The notes under the pieces: model-generated | What the model was told of the DNA's origin: nothing | What the model saw: only the letters and a program-made list of their open reading frames with translations | Database searches by the model: none | Shown: one piece after another, positions 17,473 through 26,715 of the stretch | How the letters are laid out: the number at the start of each line of letters is the position of its first letter | How positions within the stretch are numbered: position 1 is the stretch's first letter | Position numbers and translations under genes: made by a program | Assembly (NCBI RefSeq): GCF_008709555.1 | Contig: NZ_VYIJ01000011.1 | Coordinates: 1 to 49,174, forward strand | Direction: 5' to 3' | DNA length: 49,174 nucleotides | Source: Thermoplasma sp. | GTDB taxonomy: Archaea > Thermoplasmatota > Thermoplasmata > Thermoplasmatales > Thermoplasmataceae

Positions 17473-18096
17473 TCAGAGCTGAAAAGTCCTGTTCCTTATA
17501 GCCTCAATGAATTCTTGGTTCAGACCAGCCTTTGAAAGATAGTACCAGCCAGGTATTATAGACCTGTTTATGGCATCCATTATTATATCGTAGATTGGAA
17601 CATATCTTGATATGTTCTGATATCTTGTGCTGAATACCCACGGTGGTATGTCAAAGTAGTTCTTTATCTTGCCGGGAACAGCCTCACGAAGAGTCTCGTT
17701 AAGTATTGACGCCACCTTCTCGTTGTAATACCATTTATTGACAACAGGCCTCTCATAGTACTGTGGTGGCGAATATATTTTCCACAATAGTCCGAACATG
17801 GAGATCTCTCCACCGTAAATCGCGTTTCCTCCGAAATCATCGATCATCGTAAGCGGAGCCGTCTCCTCCATACCAGTCTCGACGTTTATGATCTTCACAT
17901 CCGTTTTCCTGTAGTTGCCCATGTACTTTATAACGATCCTGTCCAGAGATTCGGCCTCAGACTCACTGATATCTCTGTCATTCTGATATTCGTCCATTAT
18001 ATACGGATATTCTCCCACAGAGCTGTTAAGTATCAGCTTCAGGTAATAATCATACCTGTCTATGGACGTCTCCAAACACCTCCTAGACAAGCCCAC
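17473..18096 (-). CDS. hypothetical protein, family not recognised
   Basis: The frame encodes up to 207 residues, soluble in appearance, rich in tyrosine and acidic residues in the first half and with aromatic-rich motifs such as WKIYSPPQYYERP and IPPWVFSTRYQN. I do not recognise a family and see no membrane segment. GTG 18096 has GAGGGG 7 nt upstream. A stronger ribosome binding site, AGGAGGTG, lies at 18084-18077 inside the first codons, followed closely by an in-frame TTG at 18075, so the true start is uncertain. The gene has no same-strand partner nearby. Confidence 0.55.
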   Translation of the reverse strand: MGLSRRCLETSIDRYDYYLKLILNSSVGEYPYIMDEYQNDRDISESEAESLDRIVIKYMGNYRKTDVKIINVETGMEETAPLTMIDDFGGNAIYGGEISMFGLLWKIYSPPQYYERPVVNKWYYNEKVASILNETLREAVPGKIKNYFDIPPWVFSTRYQNISRYVPIYDIIMDAINRSIIPGWYYLSKAGLNQEFIEAIRNRTFQL

Positions 18097-18229
18097 ACAT
18101 ATGCCCCTCGCACATCTCTACCCATACCACAGACAGCTCAGAAATGCATGTATTCATATACTGCATACTCACCTTACTTAATATAACGAATATTCATATA
18201 TAAATGTTAATGATTAGCAATGAACACAA

Positions 18230-18241
18230 TCTTTAAATAAG
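18230..18241 (+). promoter_or_regulatory. TATA box of the Toprim gene
   Basis: ATCTTTAAATAA here resembles the other strong promoters of the window. It predicts transcription starting near 18257-18262, which constrains the start of the Toprim protein to that point or later. Confidence 0.5.
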
Positions 18242-18256
18242 AACGGAAGATGTGCA

Positions 18257-18646
18257 ATCACGTCTGCCAGAAACAGATTTCTGGAGCTCATAGAAAAGTA
18301 TAGAGTAAAGAATATAAGCATTCCCATAGTTGTGGAGGGTCGAAACGATCTGAAATCACTCAGGAGGCTTAGATTCAATGGTGAGATTCTTATTCTTAAC
18401 AGAGGGACGTCCCTGATAGAGTTCTCTGATACCATAGCCAGAAAGTACAGGAGGATCATACTTCTTACCGATCTCGATACGAAGGGCTGTGATCTCGAAC
18501 GCAGGATGAATCAATATCTGACTGGTATAGGTGTCGATATAGATGTTTACCTCTGGAATTTCCTCAGGAAGAATGTACCAATAAAAACCATAGAGGAGCT
18601 GCCCTCGGAATACGAGCGGCAATATGAGAAGGGGCTACAGGCATAA
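18257..18646 (+). CDS. Toprim-domain protein (UPF0292 / RNase M5-like), start codon unclear
   Basis: The product, about 120-130 residues, is a stand-alone Toprim domain: IPIVVEGRNDLKSL carries the conserved glutamate, and LLTDLDTKG carries the DxD pair. Toprim proteins bind Mg2+ and act on nucleic acids; this small archaeal group is related to 5S rRNA maturase M5, but its target is unproven. The only standard start codon in frame, GTG 18332, lies inside the first beta strand and would destroy the domain. The frame is open upstream with clear protein-like sequence (FLELIEKYRVKNIS). I give the left end near the predicted transcription start; an unusual start such as CTG 18281 or ATC 18257 is possible. 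Confidence 0.65.
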   Translation: MTSARNRFLELIEKYRVKNISIPIVVEGRNDLKSLRRLRFNGEILILNRGTSLIEFSDTIARKYRRIILLTDLDTKGCDLERRMNQYLTGIGVDIDVYLWNFLRKNVPIKTIEELPSEYERQYEKGLQA

Positions 18647-18833
18647 AATTGCCTGTGTGAATCTGTGTACGCGTGTTCCTATTTTATATTTTTATGCGTG
18701 GCCAATATGATCTACATCATTTAACAATGAACTGAATAAAATCTGGATGTATCATACAATCGCCAATTGCCTGTAGAATTAAAGAATCAAGCGCCACTGA
18801 TTATTTAGAATGTGAGAGAGCATAACCAGAATC

Positions 18834-18887
18834 TTTAAATAGAGATATGAAATGAGTGGATGGTCTTTCTAGAGACGTTCTAGAGAC
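18834..18887 (+). promoter_or_regulatory. ssb promoter and tandem repeat in its leader
   Basis: TTTAAATA at 18834-18841 predicts a start near 18860-18865. Immediately after are two direct copies of TTCTAGAGAC (18867-18876 and 18878-18887), spaced by 11 bp, one DNA turn. They lie between the predicted transcription start and ATG 18903, and could be an operator or a leader element. Confidence 0.45.
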
Positions 18888-18902
18888 AGGATAGTAAGTA
18901 GT

Positions 18903-19343
18903 ATGGAAGATATAACGAAGATAAAGGATCTAACACCCTCCTCAAGGAGAGTGAATGTGGTTGGAAAGGTTTTGTCTGTTGGAGAACCAAAAACAATACA
19001 AACGAAGTTTGGAGACCAGAGATCTGTAACAGAAGTAACCATCGGAGACGATACGGGAAAGGTTATACTGTCCCTTTGGGGCGATCAGGCAAGCCAGGCG
19101 AGAACCGGTGAGACCCTAGCCATAGGGAACGGATATGTTTCTCTCGTAAGGGGTCACATAAGGCTCAACGTTGGCAAATACGGTTCATTAAGTGTTTCTG
19201 ATGAGGAAGTAACAGAAGTGAACGAAGATTTCGACGCAAGCGAAAAGGAATACGAGAACAATTTCCACCGCTCCGGACCACGCAGAGACAACTTCAGGCG
19301 TGGCGGCTACGGTCGGTCAAACAGAGACGAAGAAGAAGAGTAA
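18903..19343 (+). CDS. ssb: single-stranded DNA-binding protein (OB-fold SSB)
   Basis: A 146-residue protein with one OB fold (about residues 15-100: VNVVGKVLSVGEPKTIQT to VGKYGSLSVSDEEV) and a flexible, charged tail rich in Arg, Gly and finally Glu (RRGGYGRSNRDEEEE). This is the single-OB plus acidic-tail layout of crenarchaeal-type SSB, which protects ssDNA and recruits partners through the tail. It converges with the DNA ligase gene with only 4 bp between stops. A tandem 10-bp repeat lies just before the gene. Confidence 0.9.
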   Translation: MEDITKIKDLTPSSRRVNVVGKVLSVGEPKTIQTKFGDQRSVTEVTIGDDTGKVILSLWGDQASQARTGETLAIGNGYVSLVRGHIRLNVGKYGSLSVSDEEVTEVNEDFDASEKEYENNFHRSGPRRDNFRRGGYGRSNRDEEEE

Positions 19344-19347
19344 TTTT

Positions 19348-21114
19348 TTAACTCTTCTCCTCCGTTATAGTCTTTTTTTGTTCCTTATACATTTCAAGGA
19401 TCTCCCTTGATGTTGTTGAATCTTCAGGTTTCTTATCATCGCGCCATTTTCCAGTGAATCTTGGAAATCTCACTGAGAGCCCAGAATCTTTCTCTATTTC
19501 ACCGTAGGCACAGGTATGTATCGGACTTACCGTTATCTCAGCACCGATAACCTCCATCACCACGGATGGATAGAACCAGACATCAGGCTCAAGGTTGCTT
19601 ATGACACGTGCAGGCTTCTCCTTTGATACGTAATTTTCGAACCTCTTTGGAAGAGAAAAGAGAACATCGTCGGAGAACCCAGATCCCAACTTGCAGACCG
19701 TTTCGAAGGTGTCGTTCTTATCATTGTATGTTGCGAGCAGCAGCGCTCCATAGGTACCCTTTCTCCTTCCGTGTCCATAAAATGCGCCTACAACGGTAAG
19801 ATCCAGCGTGTCCCATAGCTGTGCCTGATAGTCTCTCTTGAGTTTTATCCATAGCCATCCGCGGGCTCCGGCCTTATAGAAAGAATCGGGAGACGTGCTC
19901 TTGGCAACAAGGCCCTCGCATCCATCCTCTATGGCGCTGTTGAAGAAGCGATGCACCTCGGCTGGATCACCCGATTCTATCCTCTTAGCAAGCCTGAAGC
20001 TGTCGCTCTCATTGAACAATGACTCGAGCACCCTTCTCCTTTCAGAGTACGGTGTTTTCGACAGATCCTTGCCGTTGAGATAAACTATGTCAAAGAGAAA
20101 TACAGTTATCGGTATCTCAGACGATACCTTGTCCAGATCGTACTTCCTTCCACGTCTATGTGATATGACCTGAAACGGATAGAGTTCACCGGTATCCGGA
20201 TCGTATGGCACAGCCTCGCCATCAAGGATTGCGGACTCAACCTTGAAGGTCTCTGAGGCGGCCTTCGTTATGTCCGGAAACTGATCTGTTGTTTCCTCAT
20301 TTCCCCTGGAGAAGAGTCTCACTTTCCCCTTTTCAATATGAGTTTCTGTCCTCATGCCATCGTATTTGTATTCAAACGCGCACTTACCCCCCATCTTGTC
20401 TAGTATCTCTTCAACGGATCTGAGGCGTTCAGCGAGCATCACTTTGAATGGGATCATGGGTGTTGGGCCCAGCTTCAGTATGTCATCTATGTTTCCCTTC
20501 TTTAGTTCAGACGCTATGTAGCCCAGGTCCGGATGAAAGTTGAAGGCATTTTCTATATCTTCTGCGTACTTCTCATCAGCGAATGCCTTCACTATGGCAT
20601 CAAGTATTGTGGCATCAGATATGCCAATTCTGAGCTTACCGGTTATTATCCTGGTTATGTACATTATCTCCTTTGGGGTGCTGTTCAGGAAAAGATCCAT
20701 GTACGCGTCTATTCTGGCCTTTGTACTCCCAGAACCGGAGGATCTGGCCATCCTCATGAGCGTATCATGTATGTATTTCACCGTGATCTCCTCCTGTACG
20801 AGGGGTTTAAGGCTCCTCTTTTCTGCTATTTCTCGAGCTATAGTTCCTATATCTCCGACCTTGGCGTAATCCTTGGATATGTCCTCTTCTGATATGTTGG
20901 AAGCCATGGAGAGCGCCTTTATGATGAGCTTATCGGACATCTGTGTTTCAATACCCAGATAATCCGGGCCAAGTTTTCCCTCAACGAGGTATACGAGCAG
21001 GGGCAGATCCTCGTCAGCGGATCTTAGCAGGTTCACAAGAAGATCCGTGAGCTCTAGCCGTTTGGTGGTGTTTTCCATCTTTTCAAATGTATCAGCAACA
21101 GCAGAAAATAACAT
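19348..21114 (-). CDS. lig: ATP-dependent DNA ligase
   Basis: The enzyme seals nicks during replication and repair. The product is 588 residues from ATG 21114, with an N-terminal DNA-binding domain, a nucleotidyltransferase domain with active-site motif KYDGMR (Lys 250), and a C-terminal OB fold with motifs GLVAKS and [10 protein letters not shown]. The open frame extends 66 codons upstream, but the ATG at 21114 sits about 24 bp from the TATA box CTTTATATATC (21134-21145), so a leaderless mRNA starting there is favoured. It is divergent from cysS. Confidence 0.95.
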   Translation of the reverse strand: MLFSAVADTFEKMENTTKRLELTDLLVNLLRSADEDLPLLVYLVEGKLGPDYLGIETQMSDKLIIKALSMASNISEEDISKDYAKVGDIGTIAREIAEKRSLKPLVQEEITVKYIHDTLMRMARSSGSGSTKARIDAYMDLFLNSTPKEIMYITRIITGKLRIGISDATILDAIVKAFADEKYAEDIENAFNFHPDLGYIASELKKGNIDDILKLGPTPMIPFKVMLAERLRSVEEILDKMGGKCAFEYKYDGMRTETHIEKGKVRLFSRGNEETTDQFPDITKAASETFKVESAILDGEAVPYDPDTGELYPFQVISHRRGRKYDLDKVSSEIPITVFLFDIVYLNGKDLSKTPYSERRRVLESLFNESDSFRLAKRIESGDPAEVHRFFNSAIEDGCEGLVAKSTSPDSFYKAGARGWLWIKLKRDYQAQLWDTLDLTVVGAFYGHGRRKGTYGALLLATYNDKNDTFETVCKLGSGFSDDVLFSLPKRFENYVSKEKPARVISNLEPDVWFYPSVVMEVIGAEITVSPIHTCAYGEIEKDSGLSVRFPRFTGKWRDDKKPEDSTTSREILEMYKEQKKTITEEKS

Positions 21115-21133
21115 GTATAATGATATACCAGTT

Positions 21134-21212
21134 GATATATAAAGGCTATCAAAGTCATCGAGATCCAATTCACATTTTCTGCATCTCAGAAATTCATGAT
21201 CAATATATATAT
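21134..21212. promoter_or_regulatory. divergent promoters of lig and cysS
   Basis: Two TATA boxes face away from each other in the 127-bp spacer. GATATATAAAGG (21134-21145, read on the minus strand) serves lig, and AATATATATA (21203-21212) serves cysS. Both give starts at or very near the ATGs, so both mRNAs are expected to be leaderless or nearly so. Confidence 0.6.
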
Positions 21213-21241
21213 CATGAAGACCGATTATGGAATGATCATTA

Positions 21242-22600
21242 ATGCGGATGTACAACACTCTTACGCGCGGCATTGAGGAATTTACGGAGATGCACAAAGG
21301 ACGCATTAACATGTTTGTGTGTGGCCCAACAGTGCAGGATCATTTCCATATAGGGCATGCAAGGACATACATATTCTTCGATGCAGTAGCCAAATTCCTC
21401 AGAAGCCTGGGTTATTCTGTCTTCTATCTCCAGAATATAACGGATATAGATGACAAGATAATCAACAGGGCCAGAGAGATGAATATTGAACCGCATGAGG
21501 TTGCGGAGATATATTTCAGAGAATTTCTCGAAGACATGTCAGCGCTTAAGGTCAACTCTGTCAATTACTTCGCAAAGTCAACGCTTTACATACAGGAAAT
21601 AATATCGCAGATAAACCGCCTCATTGAAGGTGGTTATGCCTACGAAACGGCCGACGGGGTTTACTTTGAGGTGAAGAAGTTCTCAGATTATGGCCAGCTT
21701 TCCAATCAGAGCCTTGATCAGATAATACACGGATACAGGGTTGCAGTGAATGAAAACAAGAGAAACCCTGAAGACTTCGTTCTATGGAAGAAGAGGAAAC
21801 CCGGGGAGCCTTACTGGGATTCACCCTGGGGACCGGGAAGGCCAGGATGGCATATAGAGGATACTGCCATCACCGAGACCTACTTTGGGCCGGAATACGA
21901 TATCCATGGCGGTGGTTCGGATCTAATCTTTCCGCATCATGAGGCCGAGATAGCACAGATGAGGGCTATAAGCGGAAAGAAATATCTCTCCCATTATTGG
22001 ATACACACCGGCATGATAAATGTGAATAACGAAAAGATGTCTAAATCCCTGAAAAACTTCATCACCATAAGAGAGGTATTGAAGGAGTACAGGCCGGAGG
22101 ATCTCCGCTACGCGCTTCTCAACGCAAATTACAGGACACAGCTTGACTTCTCCAAGGAACTCCTCGAGGAATCAAGAAAACAGGTGGAATACCTGAACAG
22201 CACGTTCAGAAAACTTGCTGGCGTATCAGGATCATCGAATCTATCGGTGGATCCGTCCTCCATCATAAACAGGATGGTGAATGAGGCATCTGACGACTTT
22301 GATTTCAGGTCTGTATTCAGGGACCTTCTTGACTTCGCGGGTGATCTGAACAGAGAGATAGATAATTTGTCTAGGTCAAGTGCGCAGGATGCCATGAGAG
22401 TTTTCATGTGGGTGGATGGATTTGCCGGTATACTGTTCCCAGAATCTGCGACTCTCACTGGCATCGTGAACGATCTTATAGAATTCAGGAAGAGGCTCAG
22501 GGCCGAAAGGAAGTTTCAGGAGGCAGATCAGATAAGAAACATACTCACGGGAAACGGCATACATATAGAGGATACGGGCGAAAAAACCATATGGTGGTAA
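21242..22600 (+). CDS. cysS: cysteinyl-tRNA synthetase
   Basis: A 452-residue class I synthetase charging tRNA-Cys. HIGH is at residues 36-39 ([10 protein letters not shown]) and KMSKS at 265-269. Zinc-site residues are present: Cys27 in FVCGPT, and the [15 protein letters not shown] block that supplies histidine and glutamate ligands. Two ATGs (21242 and 21248) are possible starts; the second gives MYNTLTRG, a common family start. Its presence means this organism charges Cys directly rather than only by the SepRS/SepCysS route. Its cognate tRNA-Cys (GCA) is at 48549. Confidence 0.95.
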   Translation: MRMYNTLTRGIEEFTEMHKGRINMFVCGPTVQDHFHIGHARTYIFFDAVAKFLRSLGYSVFYLQNITDIDDKIINRAREMNIEPHEVAEIYFREFLEDMSALKVNSVNYFAKSTLYIQEIISQINRLIEGGYAYETADGVYFEVKKFSDYGQLSNQSLDQIIHGYRVAVNENKRNPEDFVLWKKRKPGEPYWDSPWGPGRPGWHIEDTAITETYFGPEYDIHGGGSDLIFPHHEAEIAQMRAISGKKYLSHYWIHTGMINVNNEKMSKSLKNFITIREVLKEYRPEDLRYALLNANYRTQLDFSKELLEESRKQVEYLNSTFRKLAGVSGSSNLSVDPSSIINRMVNEASDDFDFRSVFRDLLDFAGDLNREIDNLSRSSAQDAMRVFMWVDGFAGILFPESATLTGIVNDLIEFRKRLRAERKFQEADQIRNILTGNGIHIEDTGEKTIWW

Positions 22601-22800
22601 ATCAACTCTGAAACATCGATAAACTGTGTCCGCATCATCGCCAGATTCCACGCCGTATCTCCATCCATATCTGAGCCGATGAAAACTAACAGCAGGTATA
22701 ATGAATCGTCAGATCGACGCGTGAGGGGGAGGAACTCTGAGGTAAATATTCATACATATTTAGCATACGATACCATAATTCCATTAAGAAAGATAGATTA
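22601..22800. other. intergenic stretch with promoter for the nicotinate phosphoribosyltransferase
   Basis: No gene is seen. AT-rich sequence TAAATATTCATACATATTTAGC (22743-22764) is the best promoter candidate for the downstream gene. It implies a leader of more than 100 nt, unusual for this window. Most of that leader is the foldable element described next. Confidence 0.4.
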
Positions 22801-22874
22801 GCAGAGATGCACCCATTGGGAAAATGCTATTAACGGCGTGCAGGATGACAGGTACGCCCTGATTGCACCTCTGC
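22801..22874 (+). promoter_or_regulatory. candidate structured RNA leader upstream of nicotinate phosphoribosyltransferase
   Basis: GCAGAGATGCA (22801-22811) can pair with TGCACCTCTGC (22864-22874) at 10 of 11 positions. The stem encloses a small CCC-ATT-GGG hairpin (22812-22820) and a GGCGT/ACGCC hairpin (22835-22839 with 22854-22858), giving a three-way junction. CCTGAT 22858-22863 is also complementary to ATCAGG 22900-22905, which offers an alternative fold. It ends 59 nt before the start codon. No known riboswitch class was recognised. Confidence 0.4.
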
Positions 22875-22932
22875 CATTGCCGAGCTGGAATGGAAGATGA
22901 TCAGGTCATGCATAGGGATTGGAGTTGAGATC

Positions 22933-24111
22933 ATGAATGTGTTCAACATAGCAGATGATGAAGATATAAGGAATGGATTGGCCTCTGATGTCTATTTCGA
23001 GAGAACCATAGCAGCAATCGGTGAAAGATGCAGGGATCTCAGGGTAGCCATGGAGGCCACTGTATCTGGTCCGCTGGATACATGGATAAACTTCACTGGA
23101 CTGGACGAGGTCGTAAAGCTCCTTGAAGGGAAAGATGTCGATCTTTATGCAATACCTGAGGGTACGATTCTGTATCCGAGGGACGCAAACGGTATGCCGG
23201 TGCCTTTTATAAGGGTGGAGGGCAGGTACTGCGATTTTGGTGCTTATGAGACGGCCATCCTGGGTTTCATATGCCAGGCTTCCGGAATATCTACAAAGGC
23301 CTCAAAGGTGAGGCTAGCTGCCGGGAACCTTCCATTCTTCTCTTTTGGGATAAGGAGAATGCATCCTGCGATATCGCCAATGATAGACAGATCAGCTTAC
23401 ATAGGTGGGGCAGACGGCGTTTCAGGCGTCCTCGGGGCTAAGCTCATCGGCCATGAACCCGTTGGAACCATGCCCCATGCGCTCTCCATAATGCTCGGTG
23501 ATGAGGATGCATGGAGGCTAACTCTGGAGAACACAAAGAATGGCCAAAAATCAGTGCTTCTTATAGATACATACATGGACGAGAAATTTGCCGCGATAAA
23601 GGTAGCCGAACTATTCGACAGGGTTGATTATATACGGCTGGACACCCCCTCGTCAAGGAGAGGGAACTTTGAGGCCCTTATAAGGGAGGTAAGATGGGAG
23701 CTCGCGCTACGCGGAAGGAAAGATATAAAGATCATGGTATCTGGCGGTCTGGATGAAAACACCGTGAAAAAGTTGAGGGAGGCCGGCGCAGAGGCATTCG
23801 GAGTTGGCACTTCTATCTCATCTGCCAGGCCATTCGATTTTGCCATGGACATAGTGGAAGTTAACGGAAAGCCAGAGACGAAGCGGGGAAAGATGTCAGG
23901 TAGAAAAAACGTCCTCAGATGCAGCGCATGCCACCGCGTTGAGGTAGTGCCCGCCGACATTCAGGAGAAGAAATGCGTCTGTGGAGGGGAAATGAAAAAC
24001 CTTCTAGTGAAATACCTTTCTCACGGGAAAAGAACATTTGAATATCCGAAGGCAGATGAAATAAGATCCAGATCTCTGATGGAGCTTGAATTCTTCAGAG
24101 ATCAGCAATGA
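22933..24111 (+). CDS. pncB: nicotinate phosphoribosyltransferase
   Basis: The enzyme joins nicotinate and PRPP to form nicotinate mononucleotide for NAD salvage. The 392-residue product closely resembles the structurally studied T. acidophilum enzyme as I recall it. Visible blocks are [16 protein letters not shown] near the N-terminus, the phosphate-binding [10 protein letters not shown] and GVGTSIS, and a C-terminal zinc knuckle [10 protein letters not shown]...KKCVCGG. I start at ATG 22933 because GGAG lies 8 nt upstream; the frame extends to 22897 but without support. The leader contains a possible regulatory fold. Confidence 0.93.
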   Translation: MNVFNIADDEDIRNGLASDVYFERTIAAIGERCRDLRVAMEATVSGPLDTWINFTGLDEVVKLLEGKDVDLYAIPEGTILYPRDANGMPVPFIRVEGRYCDFGAYETAILGFICQASGISTKASKVRLAAGNLPFFSFGIRRMHPAISPMIDRSAYIGGADGVSGVLGAKLIGHEPVGTMPHALSIMLGDEDAWRLTLENTKNGQKSVLLIDTYMDEKFAAIKVAELFDRVDYIRLDTPSSRRGNFEALIREVRWELALRGRKDIKIMVSGGLDENTVKKLREAGAEAFGVGTSISSARPFDFAMDIVEVNGKPETKRGKMSGRKNVLRCSACHRVEVVPADIQEKKCVCGGEMKNLLVKYLSHGKRTFEYPKADEIRSRSLMELEFFRDQQ

Positions 24112-24251
24112 TCTCTTCAAATTAAAAATACGGTTTTCCAGAATCTTTAGAGTCTTCCGGATCAGCCCACATAAACGATAAAAACGATCAGGACACGTAC
24201 ATACGCTGGTCTTTAATTCAATGACGGCTTCAAAATATCGCCGTAATTTCA

Positions 24252-24437
24252 TCAGAACATTTTCTTTTTTATTGCCGCGGTGACCTTATTTTTCAGGTCT
24301 TCGTTTATTTCCGTTATGTTGTGTGCAGTCTTGGCATGTTCCACGATCTTAGGCATCAGTTCATCGATGCTCTTTTCCGAGGCTTCAAAACCACAATTCA
24401 TACCAATATCGGCGCATTTAAATACATATTTTGCCAT
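24252..24437 (-). CDS. DUF1059 family small protein
   Basis: A 61-residue protein with the pattern FKCADIGMNCGFEASEKSIDEL then VEHAKTAHN, matching DUF1059. These proteins resemble small zinc-finger-like domains (two cysteines plus H..H) and have no settled function. The length is complete for the family. It follows the small YHS gene on the same strand, with a 33-bp gap; a shared role in metal handling is possible but only inferred. Confidence 0.8.
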   Translation of the reverse strand: MAKYVFKCADIGMNCGFEASEKSIDELMPKIVEHAKTAHNITEINEDLKNKVTAAIKKKMF

Positions 24438-24470
24438 GAATTTATAACCTATACAAGTTAATAAAGTTTT

Positions 24471-24608
24471 TTATCTTGTATATTTTATAGGATTCTTATC
24501 AAACTCCACTTTGCAGTGTTCACTGCAAAAATAGTAGTCCTTTCCGTTGTAGGACGATCTGAATTTCGCGTTCTTATCCACCTTCATACCACATACCGGA
24601 TCTATCAT
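24471..24608 (-). CDS. small YHS-domain protein
   Basis: A 45-residue stand-alone YHS/TRASH-type domain: MIDPVCGMKVD, then YYFCSEHCKVEFDKNP. The cysteines are thought to bind copper or a similar heavy metal. The frame extends far upstream, but the ATG at 24608 lies at the start of the domain and just inside the shared promoter region. It is divergent from a copper-type P-ATPase that carries the same domain at its N-terminus, so it could be a metal sensor, a soluble metallochaperone, or a source of that fused domain. Confidence 0.82.
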   Translation of the reverse strand: MIDPVCGMKVDKNAKFRSSYNGKDYYFCSEHCKVEFDKNPIKYTR

Positions 24609-24694
24609 ACATCCTAATGTACAGCATACGTTTAAAAATATCCCATGCAAAATGCACAGAATAGCCTTAACTTTACCAAGGCAATTGATCCGCC
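24609..24694. promoter_or_regulatory. divergent promoter of the YHS gene and copper ATPase
   Basis: The 86-bp spacer has one strong AT box, TTTAAAAATA (24631-24640), usable in both directions. TGCAAAATGCA (24646-24656) is a symmetric element just downstream of it on the ATPase side, where a metal-responsive repressor could block the start. Single-spacer control of both genes is inferred. Confidence 0.5.
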
Positions 24695-26713
24695 ATGGCG
24701 ACCGATCCAGTATGTGGAATGTACGTTCCAGAAACCTCAGATCTGTACATAGACAAAGATGGAACCAGGTACTATTTCTGCTCCAAGGCATGCATGGATA
24801 AATTCATGGAACCTGAGAAGCAGGGAAGGAATCTTGCAATAAAGCTGGCGATTGCATGGATATTCTCGATCCCCGTGATGGTCCTTACCTATATCTACAG
24901 CGGTGTGTTTCATGACATTCTGCTGTTGATCCTGTCCATTCCGGTTGTATTCTATTCAGGCACACAATTCTATCCTGGGGCCATCAGCGCCATACGATCC
25001 AGGAGCGGGAACATGGATCTTCTTGTATCTCTGGGTGTTCTAACCGCTTTCTTCTTCTCCGTCTTCGTCTCATTCTTCCCGCATGCCATCCCGCACTCGA
25101 TGGTTTATTACGATTCATCAGATTTCATCGTTTCTCTCATACTTACTGGATCATACGTGGAGAATTTGACGAAGAAAAAGGCCAGTGATGCAGGAAACAG
25201 GATCATATCACTCATCCCTGATAATATGCATCTTGTCCATGATGGTGGTATCCATGATGTCAGATCCTCTGAGATAGTTCCAGGAGACCTCATAGAGGTG
25301 CGTCCAGGGGAGGTTGTACCAGCTGATGGTGTCGTGGAACGCGGGTCAGCTGATATAGACGAATCCATGATAACGGGTGAATCCCTGCCTACCCATAGGG
25401 GCCCGGGTGATTCAGTTTCATCTGGTATGAAGAACCTGAATGGCAACCTGGTGATAAGGGTGCAGGCTGTCGGTGCCAATTCCACGGTTGGTAAGATTTA
25501 TTCATTCATAAAGATGGCCTCATCAGGAAGGACGAAGATACAGAGGCTCGCAGACATATTCTCCTCCTACTTTGTTCCCGTGGTTTTGCTGGCGGCAACT
25601 ATTTCATTTCTCTTCTGGTTTTTCTATCTGAGATCAATAGGTGATCCATACTTCATAGAGGTGGCAATACTTTCCTTCGTGTCGGTCATAGTCATAGCAT
25701 GTCCATGTGCAATCGGGCTTGCCGGACCTATAACGCTTTTGATAGCTTCGGAGAGTTCCTTCGGTGTGGGTATTCTGGTAAAGAACACAGGCGCAATGGA
25801 CAGAGCAACGAAGATCAACAGGGTTGTGTTTGATAAGACCGGAACGCTGACCCTGCCTGAGATGTATGTGCTTGAATATTCGGGCGATCCAAAAGCCCTG
25901 GAGATGGCCGCAGCCATTGAGTCTCACTCAAACCATCCGGTAGCGAGAGCTATAGTGGAGTATGCAGGTTCAGTTTCGGAGCTTGAAGTCGATCAGGTCA
26001 TAGAGACCCCTGGATACGGCATAGAGGGTAGATGCAACGGTCATTCGGTATCAGTCGTATCAGATGATAACGGAGATCTTAGGATAAGGGTGGATGGAGT
26101 CGATCGCGGTTTAATTGTGGTTGGTAGCAGGATCCGTCCTGAAGCAAGGGAAACGATAGCGGAACTGAAGGCCAGAGGTATGAAAATATCCGTGCTGACT
26201 GGAGATAAGAACAGAAGGTCAGTATCGGTCGTGGAATCGGTCGGTCCTGATGAGATATACACGGGGCTGAAGCCAGAGGAAAAGGCCGAAATTATCCGTA
26301 GTTACCAAGAAAAAGGAGACTATGTCATGTTTGTTGGGGATGGTATAAACGATGCAGTTGCCATGGAACAGGCTGATGTGGGTGTTGCAATGGGTTCCGG
26401 TTCTGATATAACAAGGAACCAGGGAGACTTTGTACTTTTGAGAAACGATCTCAGGGCCATACCCGCCATACTGGATATATCATCCAAGACCATATCGAAG
26501 GTGAAGCAGAACATAATATGGGCCATATCATACAACTCAGCGCTGATACCTGTCGCCGCAGGTGTCCTTGTTCCGGTCTTTGGTACAGGCATATACTCAT
26601 TTCTTCCCATACTGGCTGCATTTGCGATGGGCATGAGCTCAAGCACAGTTGTGCTTAACTCACTTAGATTGAAAGGAAAAATAGAAAAAAACCAGTATTA
26701 TGCGGGATCCTGA
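24695..26713 (+). CDS. copA: P1B-type heavy-metal (Cu+) ATPase with N-terminal YHS domain
   Basis: A 672-residue membrane ATPase that exports copper or a related ion. In order: a YHS domain (1-45; DPVCGMYV, YYFCSKACMDKF), membrane segments, the actuator motif ITGESLP, the transport-site CPC at 336-338, DKTGT with phosphorylated Asp380, the nucleotide-binding SHSNHPVA (HP motif) and GDGIND from residue 548, then two final membrane segments. CPC with an asparagine in YNS of the penultimate segment fits the Cu+ class. A YHS domain in place of the usual HMA domain is a known but less common variant. Its stop is 2 bp from the convergent oxidoreductase stop. Confidence 0.93.
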   Translation: MATDPVCGMYVPETSDLYIDKDGTRYYFCSKACMDKFMEPEKQGRNLAIKLAIAWIFSIPVMVLTYIYSGVFHDILLLILSIPVVFYSGTQFYPGAISAIRSRSGNMDLLVSLGVLTAFFFSVFVSFFPHAIPHSMVYYDSSDFIVSLILTGSYVENLTKKKASDAGNRIISLIPDNMHLVHDGGIHDVRSSEIVPGDLIEVRPGEVVPADGVVERGSADIDESMITGESLPTHRGPGDSVSSGMKNLNGNLVIRVQAVGANSTVGKIYSFIKMASSGRTKIQRLADIFSSYFVPVVLLAATISFLFWFFYLRSIGDPYFIEVAILSFVSVIVIACPCAIGLAGPITLLIASESSFGVGILVKNTGAMDRATKINRVVFDKTGTLTLPEMYVLEYSGDPKALEMAAAIESHSNHPVARAIVEYAGSVSELEVDQVIETPGYGIEGRCNGHSVSVVSDDNGDLRIRVDGVDRGLIVVGSRIRPEARETIAELKARGMKISVLTGDKNRRSVSVVESVGPDEIYTGLKPEEKAEIIRSYQEKGDYVMFVGDGINDAVAMEQADVGVAMGSGSDITRNQGDFVLLRNDLRAIPAILDISSKTISKVKQNIIWAISYNSALIPVAAGVLVPVFGTGIYSFLPILAAFAMGMSSSTVVLNSLRLKGKIEKNQYYAGS

Positions 26714-26715
26714 AT

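Noticed and set aside
19348-21312. 654-residue version of DNA ligase
   Set aside because: The first 66 codons have no ligase similarity and would include the promoter; ATG 21114 fits the TATA box and gives the usual ligase start.
22801-22874. tRNA-like interpretation of the 74-nt element
   Set aside because: The length and closing stem suggest a tRNA, but there is no T arm (TTCRANY) and no anticodon stem of the right form.
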